NCBI RefSeq assembly: GCF_001884135.1 | Contig: NZ_MAOC01000009.1 | Location: 1-64,000 of the forward strand | Direction of reading: 5' to 3' | Source: Bacillus nitratireducens | Lineage (GTDB): Bacteria > Bacillota > Bacilli > Bacillales > Bacillaceae_G | DNA length: 64,000 bases | In this document: positions 37,812 through 46,506 of the stretch, piece by piece | Layout: each line of letters opens with the position of its first letter | How positions within the stretch are numbered: the first letter of the stretch is position 1 | Translations under genes and position numbers: made by a program | The notes under the pieces: generated by a model | What the model was told of the DNA's origin: nothing | Seen by the model: only the letters and a program-made list of their open reading frames with translations | Database searches by the model: none

Positions 37812-38120
37812 GAGACCACTTCCTTTTTTCTTTTGAACAGTATATGTGCCTGGGCGAGAGAATTTTCTTTTTTTATTCATGAAATTTGTAGAATTTAATA
37901 TTGAATATTCAGTTTATTTTTATTATGATTAACTTATTATCGGATGACAGTGATTAGCCTCGCTGTAAGCCCGGATTTATGTTTGAAAATGAAGAGAGTA
38001 ATTTCTTTCCACTTGAGCTTCTTTAGCAGAAGTACGAGCTATAAGGATAAGGGTAGTAAAATTCAATGCAAATGTGTACATTGTTTTTCTGGCTCTTAAC
38101 ATAGTAACGGAGGATGAAAT

Positions 38121-38474
38121 ATGCGTAAAGGGACTTTTTTTATGGCAGGACATTCGAGACTTCCGAAAGGGATGGCTGTTCGCAGTATGTATGAAACATT
38201 AACGATTACAATTGAGGCAGATCATAAATATCACGTCATTATTGAAGCGTCATGTACGCTTGCGACAGAGCACGGTAGAGACTTCGTTTCTCAAATTTTG
38301 AGAGGACATAGTTTGCAAGATGGTATTGAAGAAATCGTTCAAGATATTATGGACCATTATCAAGGAAAAGCGCAAAATGCGATCGTCAGTGCGGTAAAAG
38401 ATTTACATCGCCAATATGTAAGTTATTTAAATGATGAACAGCCCAGAGGAGAGTACGAGGAAACGACACCATAA
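38121..38474 (+). CDS. DUF3870 domain protein
   Basis: The 117-aa protein has the DUF3870 pattern: AGHSRLPKGM, an acidic ADCTLAT-like element (here EASCTLATEHGRDFV) and a C-terminal GKAQNAIVSAVKDLHRQY. It is soluble and its function is unknown. GGAGGATG precedes the ATG. It lies upstream of the Cys-rich miniprotein and the glutarate genes, but terminators separate them. Confidence 0.75.
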   Translation: MRKGTFFMAGHSRLPKGMAVRSMYETLTITIEADHKYHVIIEASCTLATEHGRDFVSQILRGHSLQDGIEEIVQDIMDHYQGKAQNAIVSAVKDLHRQYVSYLNDEQPRGEYEETTP

Positions 38475-38503
38475 AAACTGTCTAGTTTACAACCATAAAC
38501 GAG

Positions 38504-38545
38504 AGCCAGTTGTATTTCTTTTTAAAGAGATACGACTGGCTTTTT
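38504..38545 (+). terminator. terminator after DUF3870 gene
   Basis: AGCCAGTTGTATTTCTTT is paired with AAAGAGATACGACTGGCT, followed by T5. It is closely related in sequence to the hairpin at 38845. Confidence 0.85.
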
Positions 38546-38565
38546 ATATTGAGGAGGCAAGAACT

Positions 38566-38694
38566 ATGAAAAAGTTAAGTGAAGTTCAAGTTGTAAAACA
38601 AGAGACGAAAAAAAGAGGGTGCGCAGAAAGTAAAGGGATTTGTAAAATGTGTAAAGTATGTCGAGAAAATAATAAAAAACGAATTGACAGTTAG
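38566..38694 (+). CDS. Cys-rich miniprotein (42 aa)
   Basis: The protein is MKKLSEVQVVKQETKKRG... followed by four cysteines spaced C-x6-C-x2-C-x2-C and a basic tail. GAGGAGG lies 8 nt before ATG 38566. The spacing suggests a small zinc-binding knuckle or redox-active peptide. No family is recognised. The longer in-frame ORF from 38431 would cross the preceding terminator and is rejected. Confidence 0.65.
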   Translation: MKKLSEVQVVKQETKKRGCAESKGICKMCKVCRENNKKRIDS

Positions 38695-39004
38695 AATATT
38701 TTGAATTATTATTTAATTAATAAGATCCATACGAGAAATTAGCCTTCTCTATATCCGATCTTGCTTTCCTGTTTTACAAATATTTTCATACAAACTGTCT
38801 ATTATTATTGTACTTTAAGAGATTAAAGAACATTCGTAATTATGAGCCAGTTGTACGTTTCTACGATTTTATGTCGTGGTATGCGTATAACTGGCTTTTT
38901 CGTTGTTAGGACAGTAAGACCGAATCTCAGCATAAGAAGATAAGGATAACTGTCTGTAAAAAGCGTCAATACGTTCTTCATATTTAAATTAGGGAGGAAT
39001 TGAA
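38695..39004 (+). other. intergenic region upstream of glaH with terminator-like hairpin
   Basis: A long hairpin at 38845-38901 (AGCCAGTTGTACG with CGTATAACTGGCT, then TTTTT) resembles the terminator at 38504. A second, longer-range pairing GACAGT (38910-38915) / ACTGTC (38949-38954) follows. GGGAGGA before ATG 39005 is the glaH ribosome site. No ORF is seen. The first hairpin may end a short transcript or act as an attenuator for glaH. Confidence 0.5.
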
Positions 39005-39943
39005 ATGTCGATTATTACAGAACAAAATGTGAAGATGAAATTTGCAAAGAAATATGAGGGGTATGAAATTGCTCCTCATCCAGAGCATAAACGTTTATAT
39101 CATATTACGCTAAACCAGCAATTGCTTAAGCAGTTTTTTGAAGAGGTAAAAGAGCATTCAGAGCAGTCACTGCAATACATTCCTTATTCTCGGTTTAATC
39201 TTGCGGATGGAATGAGAAAGATTTTTGGGCAATCATTTATGGATAACATTCGCGGCATTATTCATGACCGTGAAACGGGCGGATTTACAATTGGGGTGCA
39301 AGGTGAAACGGCAGATCCAGCAGACTACGTGAAATTTGCAACAGCATTAACACATTTAATCGGGGAGCCAAACTTTGATGCAATGACAGGAACGTATTAT
39401 GCTAGATTTAATGTGAAAGATACAGATAGTAGTGATTCTTATCTTCGTCAAGCGTACCGATTGTTTACACTTCATACAGACGGTACATTCGTTGATGAGC
39501 CGACAGATTGGCTTCTTATGATGAAAATTGAAGAGCAAAATGCAGTAGGCGGAGAATCTCGTTTACTACATTTAGACGATTGGGAAGACCTTCAGAAATT
39601 TAGAGAGCATTCACTCGCATCTGTTAAAATTACGTATAAAGCGCCACCAAGTAAAAATGCGCAAGAAATCGTCTATCGTGAAACATTTTTTGACGTAAAT
39701 AACGCACCGTGTATTTGCTTTATTGATCAGTTCGCTTATCCAGATAATATTGAGCAAGCAAACTATTTGAAAGACTTATCATATTCTGTTGAAAATTCAC
39801 CAGCAACACATGCATTGAAATTACCAATTGGTGACTTAGTTCTTTTAAACAACTTATTTTGGATGCACGGAAGAGCTGCATTTGAGAAAAATAAAGATTT
39901 ATATAGAGAACTAATGCGTCAACGTGGTTGTTTTTCTAAATAA
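39005..39943 (+). CDS. glaH: GlaH/CsiD, glutarate 2-hydroxylase (Fe(II)/2-oxoglutarate dioxygenase)
   Basis: The 312-aa protein matches E. coli CsiD/GlaH over its length. Shared blocks include TALTHLIGEPNFDAMTG, the iron ligands HTDGTF (H-x-D), EQNAVGGESRLLHLDDWE and the C-terminal NNLFWMHGR (distal His and 2-oxoglutarate Arg). It hydroxylates glutarate to L-2-hydroxyglutarate in the cytoplasm, consuming O2 and 2-oxoglutarate. It is followed 58 nt later by lhgO, which completes the pathway. A weak GC-rich hairpin (39953-39976) lies between them. Confidence 0.92.
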   Translation: MSIITEQNVKMKFAKKYEGYEIAPHPEHKRLYHITLNQQLLKQFFEEVKEHSEQSLQYIPYSRFNLADGMRKIFGQSFMDNIRGIIHDRETGGFTIGVQGETADPADYVKFATALTHLIGEPNFDAMTGTYYARFNVKDTDSSDSYLRQAYRLFTLHTDGTFVDEPTDWLLMMKIEEQNAVGGESRLLHLDDWEDLQKFREHSLASVKITYKAPPSKNAQEIVYRETFFDVNNAPCICFIDQFAYPDNIEQANYLKDLSYSVENSPATHALKLPIGDLVLLNNLFWMHGRAAFEKNKDLYRELMRQRGCFSK

Positions 39944-40001
39944 GTTTGTACGGCGGGTCTTAAAAAAGGCCTGCCTTTCATCATATTAAGGGGGAAGTAG
40001 G

Positions 40002-41204
40002 ATGTATGACTTTATAATTATTGGCGGAGGAATTGTTGGGCTTTCAACGGGAATGGCTTTAACGAAAAAATTCCCTCGTGCGAAAATCGCGATCATTGAA
40101 AAAGAAAAGGAACTTGCACATCATCAAACTGGACATAATAGCGGAGTAATTCACTCTGGAATTTATTATAAACCAGGGAGTTATAAAGCGAAGTTTGCCA
40201 AAGAAGGAAACGCAGCTATGGTTCAATTTTGTAAAGAAAATGACATCGCTTATGACATGTGCGGAAAAGTAATTGTCGCTACAGAAAAGGACGAAATTCC
40301 TCTTTTACATAACTTATATGAGAGAGGCTTACAAAACGATTTACATATTGAAAAAATAGATAAGGAAGAATTAGCTGAAATTGAACCGCATGTAAAAGGA
40401 CTTGGCGCAATCCGTGTTCCTTCTTGCGGGATTGCTGATTATAAAGGAGTAAGTTATGCATTTGCCCGTTTGATCCTAGAAAGCGGGGGAGAAGTACATT
40501 TAGGAACAGCGGCGGAGCGTATTACTGAGAAGAAAGACGCTGTAACAATTGAGACAAACAAAGGCACATTTAAAACGAAATTTCTCATTAACTGCGCCGG
40601 CTTACATAGTGATCGCATTGCGAAAAAGACAGGCATATTAACGGATATGAAAATTGTTCCGTTTCGTGGTGAATATTATGAACTTGTCCCAGAAAGACGC
40701 TATCTCGTAAAACATTTAATCTATCCAGTTCCAAATCCAGAATTCCCGTTTTTAGGTGTTCATTTCACAAGAATGATAAACGGCGACGTACATGCAGGAC
40801 CAAACGCAGTATTAAGCTTTAAGCGAGAAGGCTATACGAAAACAGACTTCGATATAAAAGACTTCATGGAAACAATGACATACACAGGCTTTTGGAAAAT
40901 GGCGATGCCAAATATGAAAGAAGGCATAAAAGAAATGGTGCGCTCATTCAGTAAACAATCATTCCTAAAAAGCTTACAGCGCTTAATACCAGAGCTAACA
41001 GACAAAGATATCGTCCCAACCCATGCAGGTGTAAGAGCACAAGCCATTTTATCAAACGGAAATATGGTTGATGACTTTTGTATTATCCCTGGCATCAATT
41101 CTCTGCACATTTGTAATGCGCCATCTCCAGCTGCAACGGCTAGTATAAAGATTGGTGAGGAGATTGCTAAGCAAGTGCCGGATGTGGTGGCGGTTAGGGT
41201 TTGA
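40002..41204 (+). CDS. lhgO: LhgO, L-2-hydroxyglutarate oxidase/dehydrogenase
   Basis: The 400-aa FAD-dependent DAO-family protein has the dinucleotide motif IIIGGGIVGLSTG and the FAD-contact segment HHQTGHNSGVIHSGIYY, both diagnostic of LhgO/L2HGDH. It oxidises L-2-hydroxyglutarate to 2-oxoglutarate and feeds electrons to the membrane quinone pool in E. coli. Coupling with GlaH gives glutarate use as a carbon source. The coding strand is unusually A+C-rich near 40900-41040 (about 62%) and turns G+T-rich (about 70%) in the last 55 nt. Confidence 0.92.
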   Translation: MYDFIIIGGGIVGLSTGMALTKKFPRAKIAIIEKEKELAHHQTGHNSGVIHSGIYYKPGSYKAKFAKEGNAAMVQFCKENDIAYDMCGKVIVATEKDEIPLLHNLYERGLQNDLHIEKIDKEELAEIEPHVKGLGAIRVPSCGIADYKGVSYAFARLILESGGEVHLGTAAERITEKKDAVTIETNKGTFKTKFLINCAGLHSDRIAKKTGILTDMKIVPFRGEYYELVPERRYLVKHLIYPVPNPEFPFLGVHFTRMINGDVHAGPNAVLSFKREGYTKTDFDIKDFMETMTYTGFWKMAMPNMKEGIKEMVRSFSKQSFLKSLQRLIPELTDKDIVPTHAGVRAQAILSNGNMVDDFCIIPGINSLHICNAPSPAATASIKIGEEIAKQVPDVVAVRV

Positions 41205-41292
41205 TGGGTCCCTCGAGTGATTTGAGTCATAAATCCGCCTCACTTTGAACGATAATATTACCGTAAATCATGAATTTGAAGAACCCCTTCTC

Positions 41293-41325
41293 ATAAAGTA
41301 AACCTTTAATCAGTGGTGGTTTTTC
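41293..41325 (+). repeat. bcr1 border fragment (copy D)
   Basis: ATAAAGTAAACCTTTAATCAGTGGTGG resembles the left ~30 bp of the full repeats. Nothing beyond the first half-arm is present. Confidence 0.55.
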
Positions 41326-41447
41326 TGCAGCATTAGGGCTACGAAATTGAAAACTATTTAAAGAAAATACGACATCACTTCTATTTCTAGTTTATTAAAA
41401 TAGGATTTATAATAAGAATTTCTAAAAATATAAAGGAGGGATATGCT

Positions 41448-41909
41448 TTGTTTCCAGGTACTTTATATGAAACACATGTTAAAACAAAAAATTTAGAAGT
41501 GGCAAAAGAGTTTTATACTAAACTTGGATTATTTCATGCTCACACTATTGAAGAACGCCGTGTAGCATTCTTTTGGTTTGATAAAGAAAATAAGAAGGAA
41601 CAAATGCTGGGTATTTGGGAGGTATCGGAAGAAACATTCCATACAAGTCACTTTGCATTCAAGGTTAACTATGAAGAAATCATTCATGCAAGAGAATGGC
41701 TTCTTAATAAAGGAATAAGCCCAAGGGCTGCTTTCGGTCTTGAACCTTCCGAGCCTATGGTTCAAACGTGGACACCGACTGCAAACCTTTATTTTTACGA
41801 TCCTGACGGCAATTCTTTAGAATTTCTATGTTTACTTCCTGAAAAGAAAAACGTAAAACAAGATGTCATGTATTTGAGTGAGTGGGAAAGCTTGGAGAGT
41901 GAAGAATAA
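41448..41909 (+). CDS. VOC (glyoxalase/bleomycin-resistance fold) family protein
   Basis: The protein has 153 aa. Two beta-alpha-beta-beta-beta modules are visible, the first opening YETHVKTKNLEVAKEFYTKLGL. Metal-ligand type residues are seen at ETH (near residue 9), SHFAFKV (near 66) and a C-terminal YFYDPDGNSLEFLC with the classical Glu. The substrate is unknown. It starts with TTG 41448, 8 nt after AAAGGAGG; the adjacent ATG 41443 is out of frame. Confidence 0.82.
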   Translation: MFPGTLYETHVKTKNLEVAKEFYTKLGLFHAHTIEERRVAFFWFDKENKKEQMLGIWEVSEETFHTSHFAFKVNYEEIIHAREWLLNKGISPRAAFGLEPSEPMVQTWTPTANLYFYDPDGNSLEFLCLLPEKKNVKQDVMYLSEWESLESEE

Positions 41910-41953
41910 ATTCGATTTTTAACTCAAATCCCGCAAATCTATGGCTTAAATCA

Positions 41954-41980
41954 CCCCCTGAGTTTTCGGGGGATTTTTTT
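41954..41980 (+). terminator. terminator of VOC gene
   Basis: A five-base C/G stem (CCCCC with GGGGG) around TGAGTTTTC is followed by ATTTTTTT. Confidence 0.75.
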
Positions 41981-42054
41981 GTTTTGGGGCCAATAATCAC
42001 CTACTGTATAAAAAAGTAGACAGTGGTGTGTATTTTTCAAAAAATGTATACAGA

Positions 42055-42211
42055 TTTATCCCGCTATTTGTGGGCAGTAAGACCCCCACCTCAAAATTCA
42101 GCGAAAGCAAAGGATTTAGGTGGGGATCAACTGCCCGTAAAAGCCCGATTGGTGTGGGCTAATAATCAGTGGGGATGGACAAAACCTCCACTGATTAAAG
42201 TTTCACTTTAT
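42055..42211 (-). repeat. bcr1-type repeat, full length (copy E)
   Basis: The 157-bp copy reads TTTATCCCGC...TTTCACTTTAT on the plus strand, the opposite orientation to copies A-D, with a TTTAT at both ends. All three arms are complete. It lies between the VOC gene and the proline racemase gene. Confidence 0.9.
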
Positions 42212-42274
42212 ACTCTATGCGTTGGCATGATACTTGCAATAAAAGGAGTATCAACATATAGGGGAGAGATAGAA

Positions 42275-43279
42275 ATGAAGGTTAGTAAAGTGTACACGAC
42301 AATTGATGCACACGTAGCTGGGGAACCGCTTCGAATTATTACGGGCGGAGTGCCAGAAATAAAAGGAGAAACGCAGCTAGAAAGACGCGCGTATTGCATG
42401 GAACATTTGGATCATCTTCGCGAGGTACTTATGTATGAACCGAGAGGACATCACGGCATGTACGGTTGTCTCATTACTCCGCCTGCGAGTGCTCATGCTG
42501 ATTTTGGTGTATTATTTATGCACAATGAAGGCTGGAGTACGATGTGTGGTCACGGAATTATCGCTGTTATTACAGTAGGAATTGAAACTGGTATGTTTGA
42601 AGTGACAGGGGAAAAACAAAAATTCATTATTGATAGCCCTGCTGGGGAAGTTATTGCGTACGCAAAATTTAACGGGAGCGAAGTAGAGTCAGTATCATTT
42701 GAAAACGTTCCTTCGTTCGTATATAAGAAAGACGTTCCTATCAAAATAGATGACTATGAATTCCAAGTAGATATCGCATTTGGCGGAGCGTTCTACGCTG
42801 TTGTAGATAGTAAAGAATTTGGTTTGAAAGTTGATTTCAAAGATTTAGCTGCGATTCAAACGTGGGGAGGTAAAATTAAGCACTACATTGAGAGTCAAAT
42901 GGAAGTAAAACATCCACTTGAAGAAGATTTAAAAGGAATATACGGCGTTATTTTCTCAGATGAACCGAAAGGGAAAGACGCTAGCTTACGAAATGTAACG
43001 ATTTTCGCTGATGGGCAAGTAGACCGTTCTCCTTGCGGTACAGGAACCTCCGCAAGAATCGCAACTCTTTTTGAAAAAGATGCCTTACAAAAGGGAGAGA
43101 TTTTCGTCCACGAATGCATTACTGACGGCCAATTTGAGGGAGAAGTATTATCCGTAACCGCAGTAGATACATATGAAGCTGTCATTCCGAAAGTAACGGG
43201 GAATGCATTTATTACAGGGTTTCATCAGTTCGTTGTAGACCCGAGAGATGATTTGAATCGAGGATTTTTGTTAAGCTAA
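42275..43279 (+). CDS. proline racemase / 4-hydroxyproline 2-epimerase family
   Basis: The 334-aa protein has both catalytic cysteines of the racemase/epimerase subgroup: MCGHG (about residue 90) and [10 protein letters not shown] (about residue 253). Family members that lack the second Cys are dehydratases, so racemization or epimerisation is expected. Pairing with an ornithine-cyclodeaminase-family reductase favours hydroxyproline/proline catabolism over free D-Pro formation. ATG 42275 follows GGGGAGAG. The frame is open upstream into bcr1 copy E, but that part has no family similarity. Confidence 0.88.
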   Translation: MKVSKVYTTIDAHVAGEPLRIITGGVPEIKGETQLERRAYCMEHLDHLREVLMYEPRGHHGMYGCLITPPASAHADFGVLFMHNEGWSTMCGHGIIAVITVGIETGMFEVTGEKQKFIIDSPAGEVIAYAKFNGSEVESVSFENVPSFVYKKDVPIKIDDYEFQVDIAFGGAFYAVVDSKEFGLKVDFKDLAAIQTWGGKIKHYIESQMEVKHPLEEDLKGIYGVIFSDEPKGKDASLRNVTIFADGQVDRSPCGTGTSARIATLFEKDALQKGEIFVHECITDGQFEGEVLSVTAVDTYEAVIPKVTGNAFITGFHQFVVDPRDDLNRGFLLS

Positions 43280-43297
43280 AAGGAGGAGGTGAAAGAT

Positions 43298-44275
43298 ATG
43301 CTAGTCATAAGCGCAAACGAACAAAGAAACTTAGTAAATATGAACGAAGTCATTGAATGCGCGGCGCTTGCTTTAAAAGAATTTTCCGCAGAAAGAACGA
43401 TCACACCAATTCGCGGCTCATTACCATTTGCGAACGAGAAAAATACGGCATTAATTATGCCTTCAGTAGCGGAAGGACTTGAGGCACTTGGCTTAAAAGT
43501 AGTAACAGTAGTCCCCGAGAACAAAAAGATAGGAAAGAAAACGATAAACGGGATTGTGATGCTATCAGACTTTCAAACGGGAGAACCGCTCGCACTTTTA
43601 GAAGGATCATACTTAACGATGATTCGAACAGGCGCCTTATCAGGAGTAGCGACAAAACATTTAGCTCGTCATAATGCAAAAAACTTGTGCATTATCGGAA
43701 CAGGTGAACAAGCGAAAGGAATTGCAGAAGCGGTATTCGCGGTTAGAGATATCGAAAAAGTAATTTTATACAACCGAACGGAAGAAAAAGCCTATGCATT
43801 CGCGCAATATATACAAGAGAAATTTAACAAACCAGCGTACGTCTATGCAAGTCCAAATGAAGCAATAAGCGAAGCAGACATCATCGTCACAACAACGAAT
43901 GCATCCACACCAGTCTTCTCAGAAAAACTACAAAAAGGCGTCCACATAAACGCCGTCGGTTCATTTAGACCGAGCATGCAAGAACTACCATCTCACGCCA
44001 TCGCGGGCGCTAACAAAGTAATAGTCGAATCAAAAGAAGCAGCACTAGAAGAAACAGGTGATCTTCAAGTGCCTATAAAAGAAGGGTTATTTGAGGCAAG
44101 TGCGATCCACGCCGAACTTGGTCAAATTATAAGCGGAGAAAAAGCTGGTAGAGAGAATGATGAAGAGATTATTATTTTCAAATCGGTTGGTTTGGCGGTA
44201 GTGGATATAATTGTTGCGAAGTATTTGTATGAGAAAGCGGTGGAGAATGGGGTAGGGAATAGGATTGAGTTTTGA
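43298..44275 (+). CDS. ornithine cyclodeaminase/mu-crystallin family, likely delta1-pyrroline-2-carboxylate reductase
   Basis: The 325-aa protein has the OCD fold with an NAD(P)-binding IIGTGEQAKGIAEAV (about residue 130) and substrate-side GSYLTMIRTGALSG. In genomes where it sits beside a proline racemase/hydroxyproline epimerase, this family usually reduces delta1-pyrroline-2-carboxylate to L-proline. It starts 18 nt after the racemase stop with AAGGAGGAGGTG and ATG 43298; GTG 43289 lies in that site. The coding strand flips from about 34% G+T (43861-43980) to about 68% (44161-44275). Confidence 0.82.
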   Translation: MLVISANEQRNLVNMNEVIECAALALKEFSAERTITPIRGSLPFANEKNTALIMPSVAEGLEALGLKVVTVVPENKKIGKKTINGIVMLSDFQTGEPLALLEGSYLTMIRTGALSGVATKHLARHNAKNLCIIGTGEQAKGIAEAVFAVRDIEKVILYNRTEEKAYAFAQYIQEKFNKPAYVYASPNEAISEADIIVTTTNASTPVFSEKLQKGVHINAVGSFRPSMQELPSHAIAGANKVIVESKEAALEETGDLQVPIKEGLFEASAIHAELGQIISGEKAGRENDEEIIIFKSVGLAVVDIIVAKYLYEKAVENGVGNRIEF

Positions 44276-44391
44276 GGGACTGCCTTTTGGTGGTCTTTTT
44301 AATTTTGGGATAAGTTACTTTATTTGGTAATTTATAAATTTTTGTATATGAAAGTGTATTGGGGTTGTGGTGTCCTTTTGGTTTATAATGC

Positions 44392-44526
44392 GCTTTTGCA
44401 TCTCAAATGTAATGCAAAAGCTAGGGGTTAAATGACGTCATAGGCAGTTGTTGAGCTTCTTCGTATGGGAGAACTCGAACTATAAGGAAGCGGCCGACTT
44501 TTATATAAAGAGTCAGCTATTTTTCT
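44392..44526 (+). ncRNA. candidate structured RNA element, copy 1
   Basis: A TATAAT box at 44384-44389 is followed by a perfect 10-bp hairpin (GCTTTTGCAT / ATGCAAAAGC, 44392-44421). A 17-nt hairpin follows (TTCTTC-GTATG-GGAGAA, 44457-44473), then a terminator-like stem (GCCGACTTTT / AAAGAGTCAGC) with TATTTTT. A second copy at 45632 shares the last ~120 nt, with two compensatory base-pair changes in the 17-nt hairpin. No riboswitch or RNA class that I know matches it. Confidence 0.5.
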
Positions 44527-44682
44527 GTGTACAGTTTGAAATATAAAAAGCTAATTTAAAGTTTCCTGTTATATGAATGATAATCATGCTTAGTATATAA
44601 GGGGGACCTCACCTAGGTTGTGGTGTCATTTTATTAACTGTAATGAATGAAAGGTAAATAAAACAATATGAGGAGGGGTTTA

Positions 44683-44730
44683 TTGCTTACTAATTCTTAT
44701 GTGTATAAAATACTTTATTTGCAGCAGTAA
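44683..44730 (+). other. possible 15-codon leader ORF
   Basis: The strong site GAGGAGGGG lies about 5 nt before a TTG that opens 15 codons (MLTNSYVYKILYLQQ, then TAA). A hairpin (GGCAGTTCC / GGAACTGCC, 44745-44771) follows 15 nt later. It has the look of a leader peptide or a gene remnant; nothing is encoded on this strand for the next 2 kb. Confidence 0.25.
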
Positions 44731-44906
44731 AAACAGTACATAAAAGGCAGTTCCGTAAGCTTGGAACTGCCCAGAAGATTAAAATTCTTCTTTATTTCTT
44801 CATAAGTTTGTCTAATCTCAATTGTTTTTTATTGAGAACGTAAGTGTAATAAAAAGCCTATGTAAACCATTATAGAATGGTATATTATCTTTTTGCTAAG
44901 AAAAAT

Positions 44907-45440
44907 TTACAATGGTTTATGATCACTTACCTTAAGTTTGTTATTTTCATCAACTATAAGCGTGTATTTATGCTCACCCTTATCCGCAGGTTTCTTTTTC
45001 CCATGATTATAAATATCATATTCTTCGTATGTGTATACTACGTATTCATTGGGTTTTTTTACTTCTACCTCTGTAACTTCACTCTTTAGTAGTTCCTTTG
45101 TGGTTTTGTTGGTGTAGTTTTCATCAATCTCCTGAAGTTGTGCTGCTTGAAAACTTCCTTTAGAAGTTAGATAACCTTTAACTTCATCCAAATCATTGTC
45201 ATTTAGGACCCTTACATTTGCACTGTTATTTAGAGCGTGTACACTTGCGCGGTTATAGCGACTCATAAATTCATTAATTTCAGTTTTGGAAAATTTTTTT
45301 GTTTTTGCTATAACTTCACTTTGCTGTTGTTGAGTTTCTTTGAAAGGATTTTTATCAAGGACTTTCCCAATAAAATCTGTACCGTCATTTAAAAAGCCAA
45401 ATAGAGCAGCACCACCTAAGATAATACCGCCTAGCGTCAT
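44907..45440 (-). CDS. hypothetical membrane-anchored protein (177 aa)
   Basis: The short glycine-rich hydrophobic N-terminus (GGIILGGAALFGFL) suggests an anchor or uncleaved signal. A charged helical region with a Gln run (ETQQQQSEV) follows. The C-terminal ~60 residues are predicted beta-rich (EYVVYTYEEYDIYN...YTLIVDENNKLKV), reminiscent in layout of TcaA/NTF2-like extracellular domains. I do not recognise a definite family. GGGGGAA precedes the ATG. It is flanked on both sides by the candidate RNA element copies. Confidence 0.65.
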   Translation of the reverse strand: MTLGGIILGGAALFGFLNDGTDFIGKVLDKNPFKETQQQQSEVIAKTKKFSKTEINEFMSRYNRASVHALNNSANVRVLNDNDLDEVKGYLTSKGSFQAAQLQEIDENYTNKTTKELLKSEVTEVEVKKPNEYVVYTYEEYDIYNHGKKKPADKGEHKYTLIVDENNKLKVSDHKPL

Positions 45441-45631
45441 TGTGTTCCCCCGTTTTTTTCAGAACGCATGAATCTTTATCTCCCCTTTTGTAAATATGAA
45501 TGAATAAATTCTAGTGTAATTCTAACATGTCAACTTAGAGAAAAATAGAACTTTAGTTATTTTATGCCAAGTATATCTTTGTAAGAGAAAGTGGTGTTTA
45601 TTTGATTCTTATGTTGCAAAGGTTACACATA

Positions 45632-45755
45632 TCAAATGTAATGCAAAGGCTAGTGTTAAAGGGGATTCACAAGTAATTGTTGAACCCCTTCGCATGGGAG
45701 GGCTCGAATTCTAAGAAAGCAGCCGACTTTTATACAAAGAGTCGGCTATTTTTCT
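45632..45755 (+). ncRNA. candidate structured RNA element, copy 2
   Basis: Alignment with copy 1 starts at TCAAATGTAATGCAAA and runs to the T tract. The 17-nt hairpin (45686-45702) is CCCTTC-GCATG-GGAGGG, with C-G pairs where copy 1 has T-A. The terminator stem AGCCGACTTTT / AAAGAGTCGGCT is perfect and followed by ATTTTT. The left arm of the first hairpin is not conserved. Confidence 0.5.
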
Positions 45756-46003
45756 ACTTATTTAATACTTTAAAGATACACATCTTAAAGAATATAAGAT
45801 ATTCATGTTCAAAATGCCTTGGTAATTGATTAGAGAAATGAGTTTGGAAAATAGATTAATTTTAGTTAGAGAAGAAGAACTTAGAAAAATATCAGTATTT
45901 GACTTTATTGGAGTTGTTTTTGTTTGTCCCTCATTTTCTAATTGGAGAATAAGGGACAAAGTTTTATGAAGGAGTAAATTTAGACACCAAGTATGCAGCT
46001 TTT

Positions 46004-46342
46004 TTACCATTCTCGCCATTCTTCTGTTATGTCTTCTTCGGATTCTAAGCCAGCTATTCGTGCTCCTGTATCGATAAATTCATAGAGATTTTCTCTTTCC
46101 ATTGTTTCGATAAAATGGTCATGTTCGATATTTAATTCATTTATTTTAATAACTACCTCTTTAACAACTTGCATTACTTCGACTTCGGTTGGATTCTCAC
46201 CTAATTGCTCTAAATTGTTAATGTAAGTGTCGAGAACTTTATTTGTTGCACTTATATTTTCTTCAGTGAAAAATTCCCCATCTTCATCATACTCAACCCA
46301 TGAGGTTGTTGGTTTGTTTTTTTTCAATTCATCAAATGTCAT
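46004..46342 (-). CDS. small acidic hypothetical protein (112 aa)
   Basis: It is all-helical, strongly acidic and soluble, ending EEDITEEWREW, with no signal peptide. AGGAGGTTATC sits directly before the ATG, so it is translated. I do not recognise the family. Size, acidity and isolation are compatible with an orphan immunity-type protein, but no toxin gene is adjacent. A short minus-strand ORF overlapping its 3' end (45762-46019) has no coding character. Confidence 0.6.
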   Translation of the reverse strand: MTFDELKKNKPTTSWVEYDEDGEFFTEENISATNKVLDTYINNLEQLGENPTEVEVMQVVKEVVIKINELNIEHDHFIETMERENLYEFIDTGARIAGLESEEDITEEWREW

Positions 46343-46506
46343 GATAACCTCCTAAAAATGTTTTTTTATCTTTAATCTCATTCTACATTTTCAATTATAT
46401 ATAACAACCACTTCAGAGAAACTTTCTGTAGGCTGCTAGTTTTCTAACTCATTTTGCTAGGCCAGCTATTCGTGGTCTTTTTATTTTCTCCTCCGCATAA
46501 ATATAT

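Noticed and set aside
37989-38099. 36-codon Cys-containing ORF and a weak resemblance of 38010-38060 to the RNA element (GAGCTTCTT...CTATAAGGA)
   Set aside because: There is no ribosome site, and the similarity is limited to two short blocks without the terminator stem, so I do not count it as a third copy.
40832-41243. Long antisense ORFs opposite lhgO and similar genes
   Set aside because: These are shadows of the biased codon use on the plus strand, with no ribosome sites.
42023-42274. N-terminal extension of the proline racemase frame
   Set aside because: It runs through bcr1 copy E and has no family similarity. ATG 42275 has the ribosome site.
45762-46019. Minus-strand ORF of 85 codons
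   Set aside because: It overlaps the start of its neighbour's 3' end and the RNA-element terminator. It has no ribosome site and a poor residue mix.
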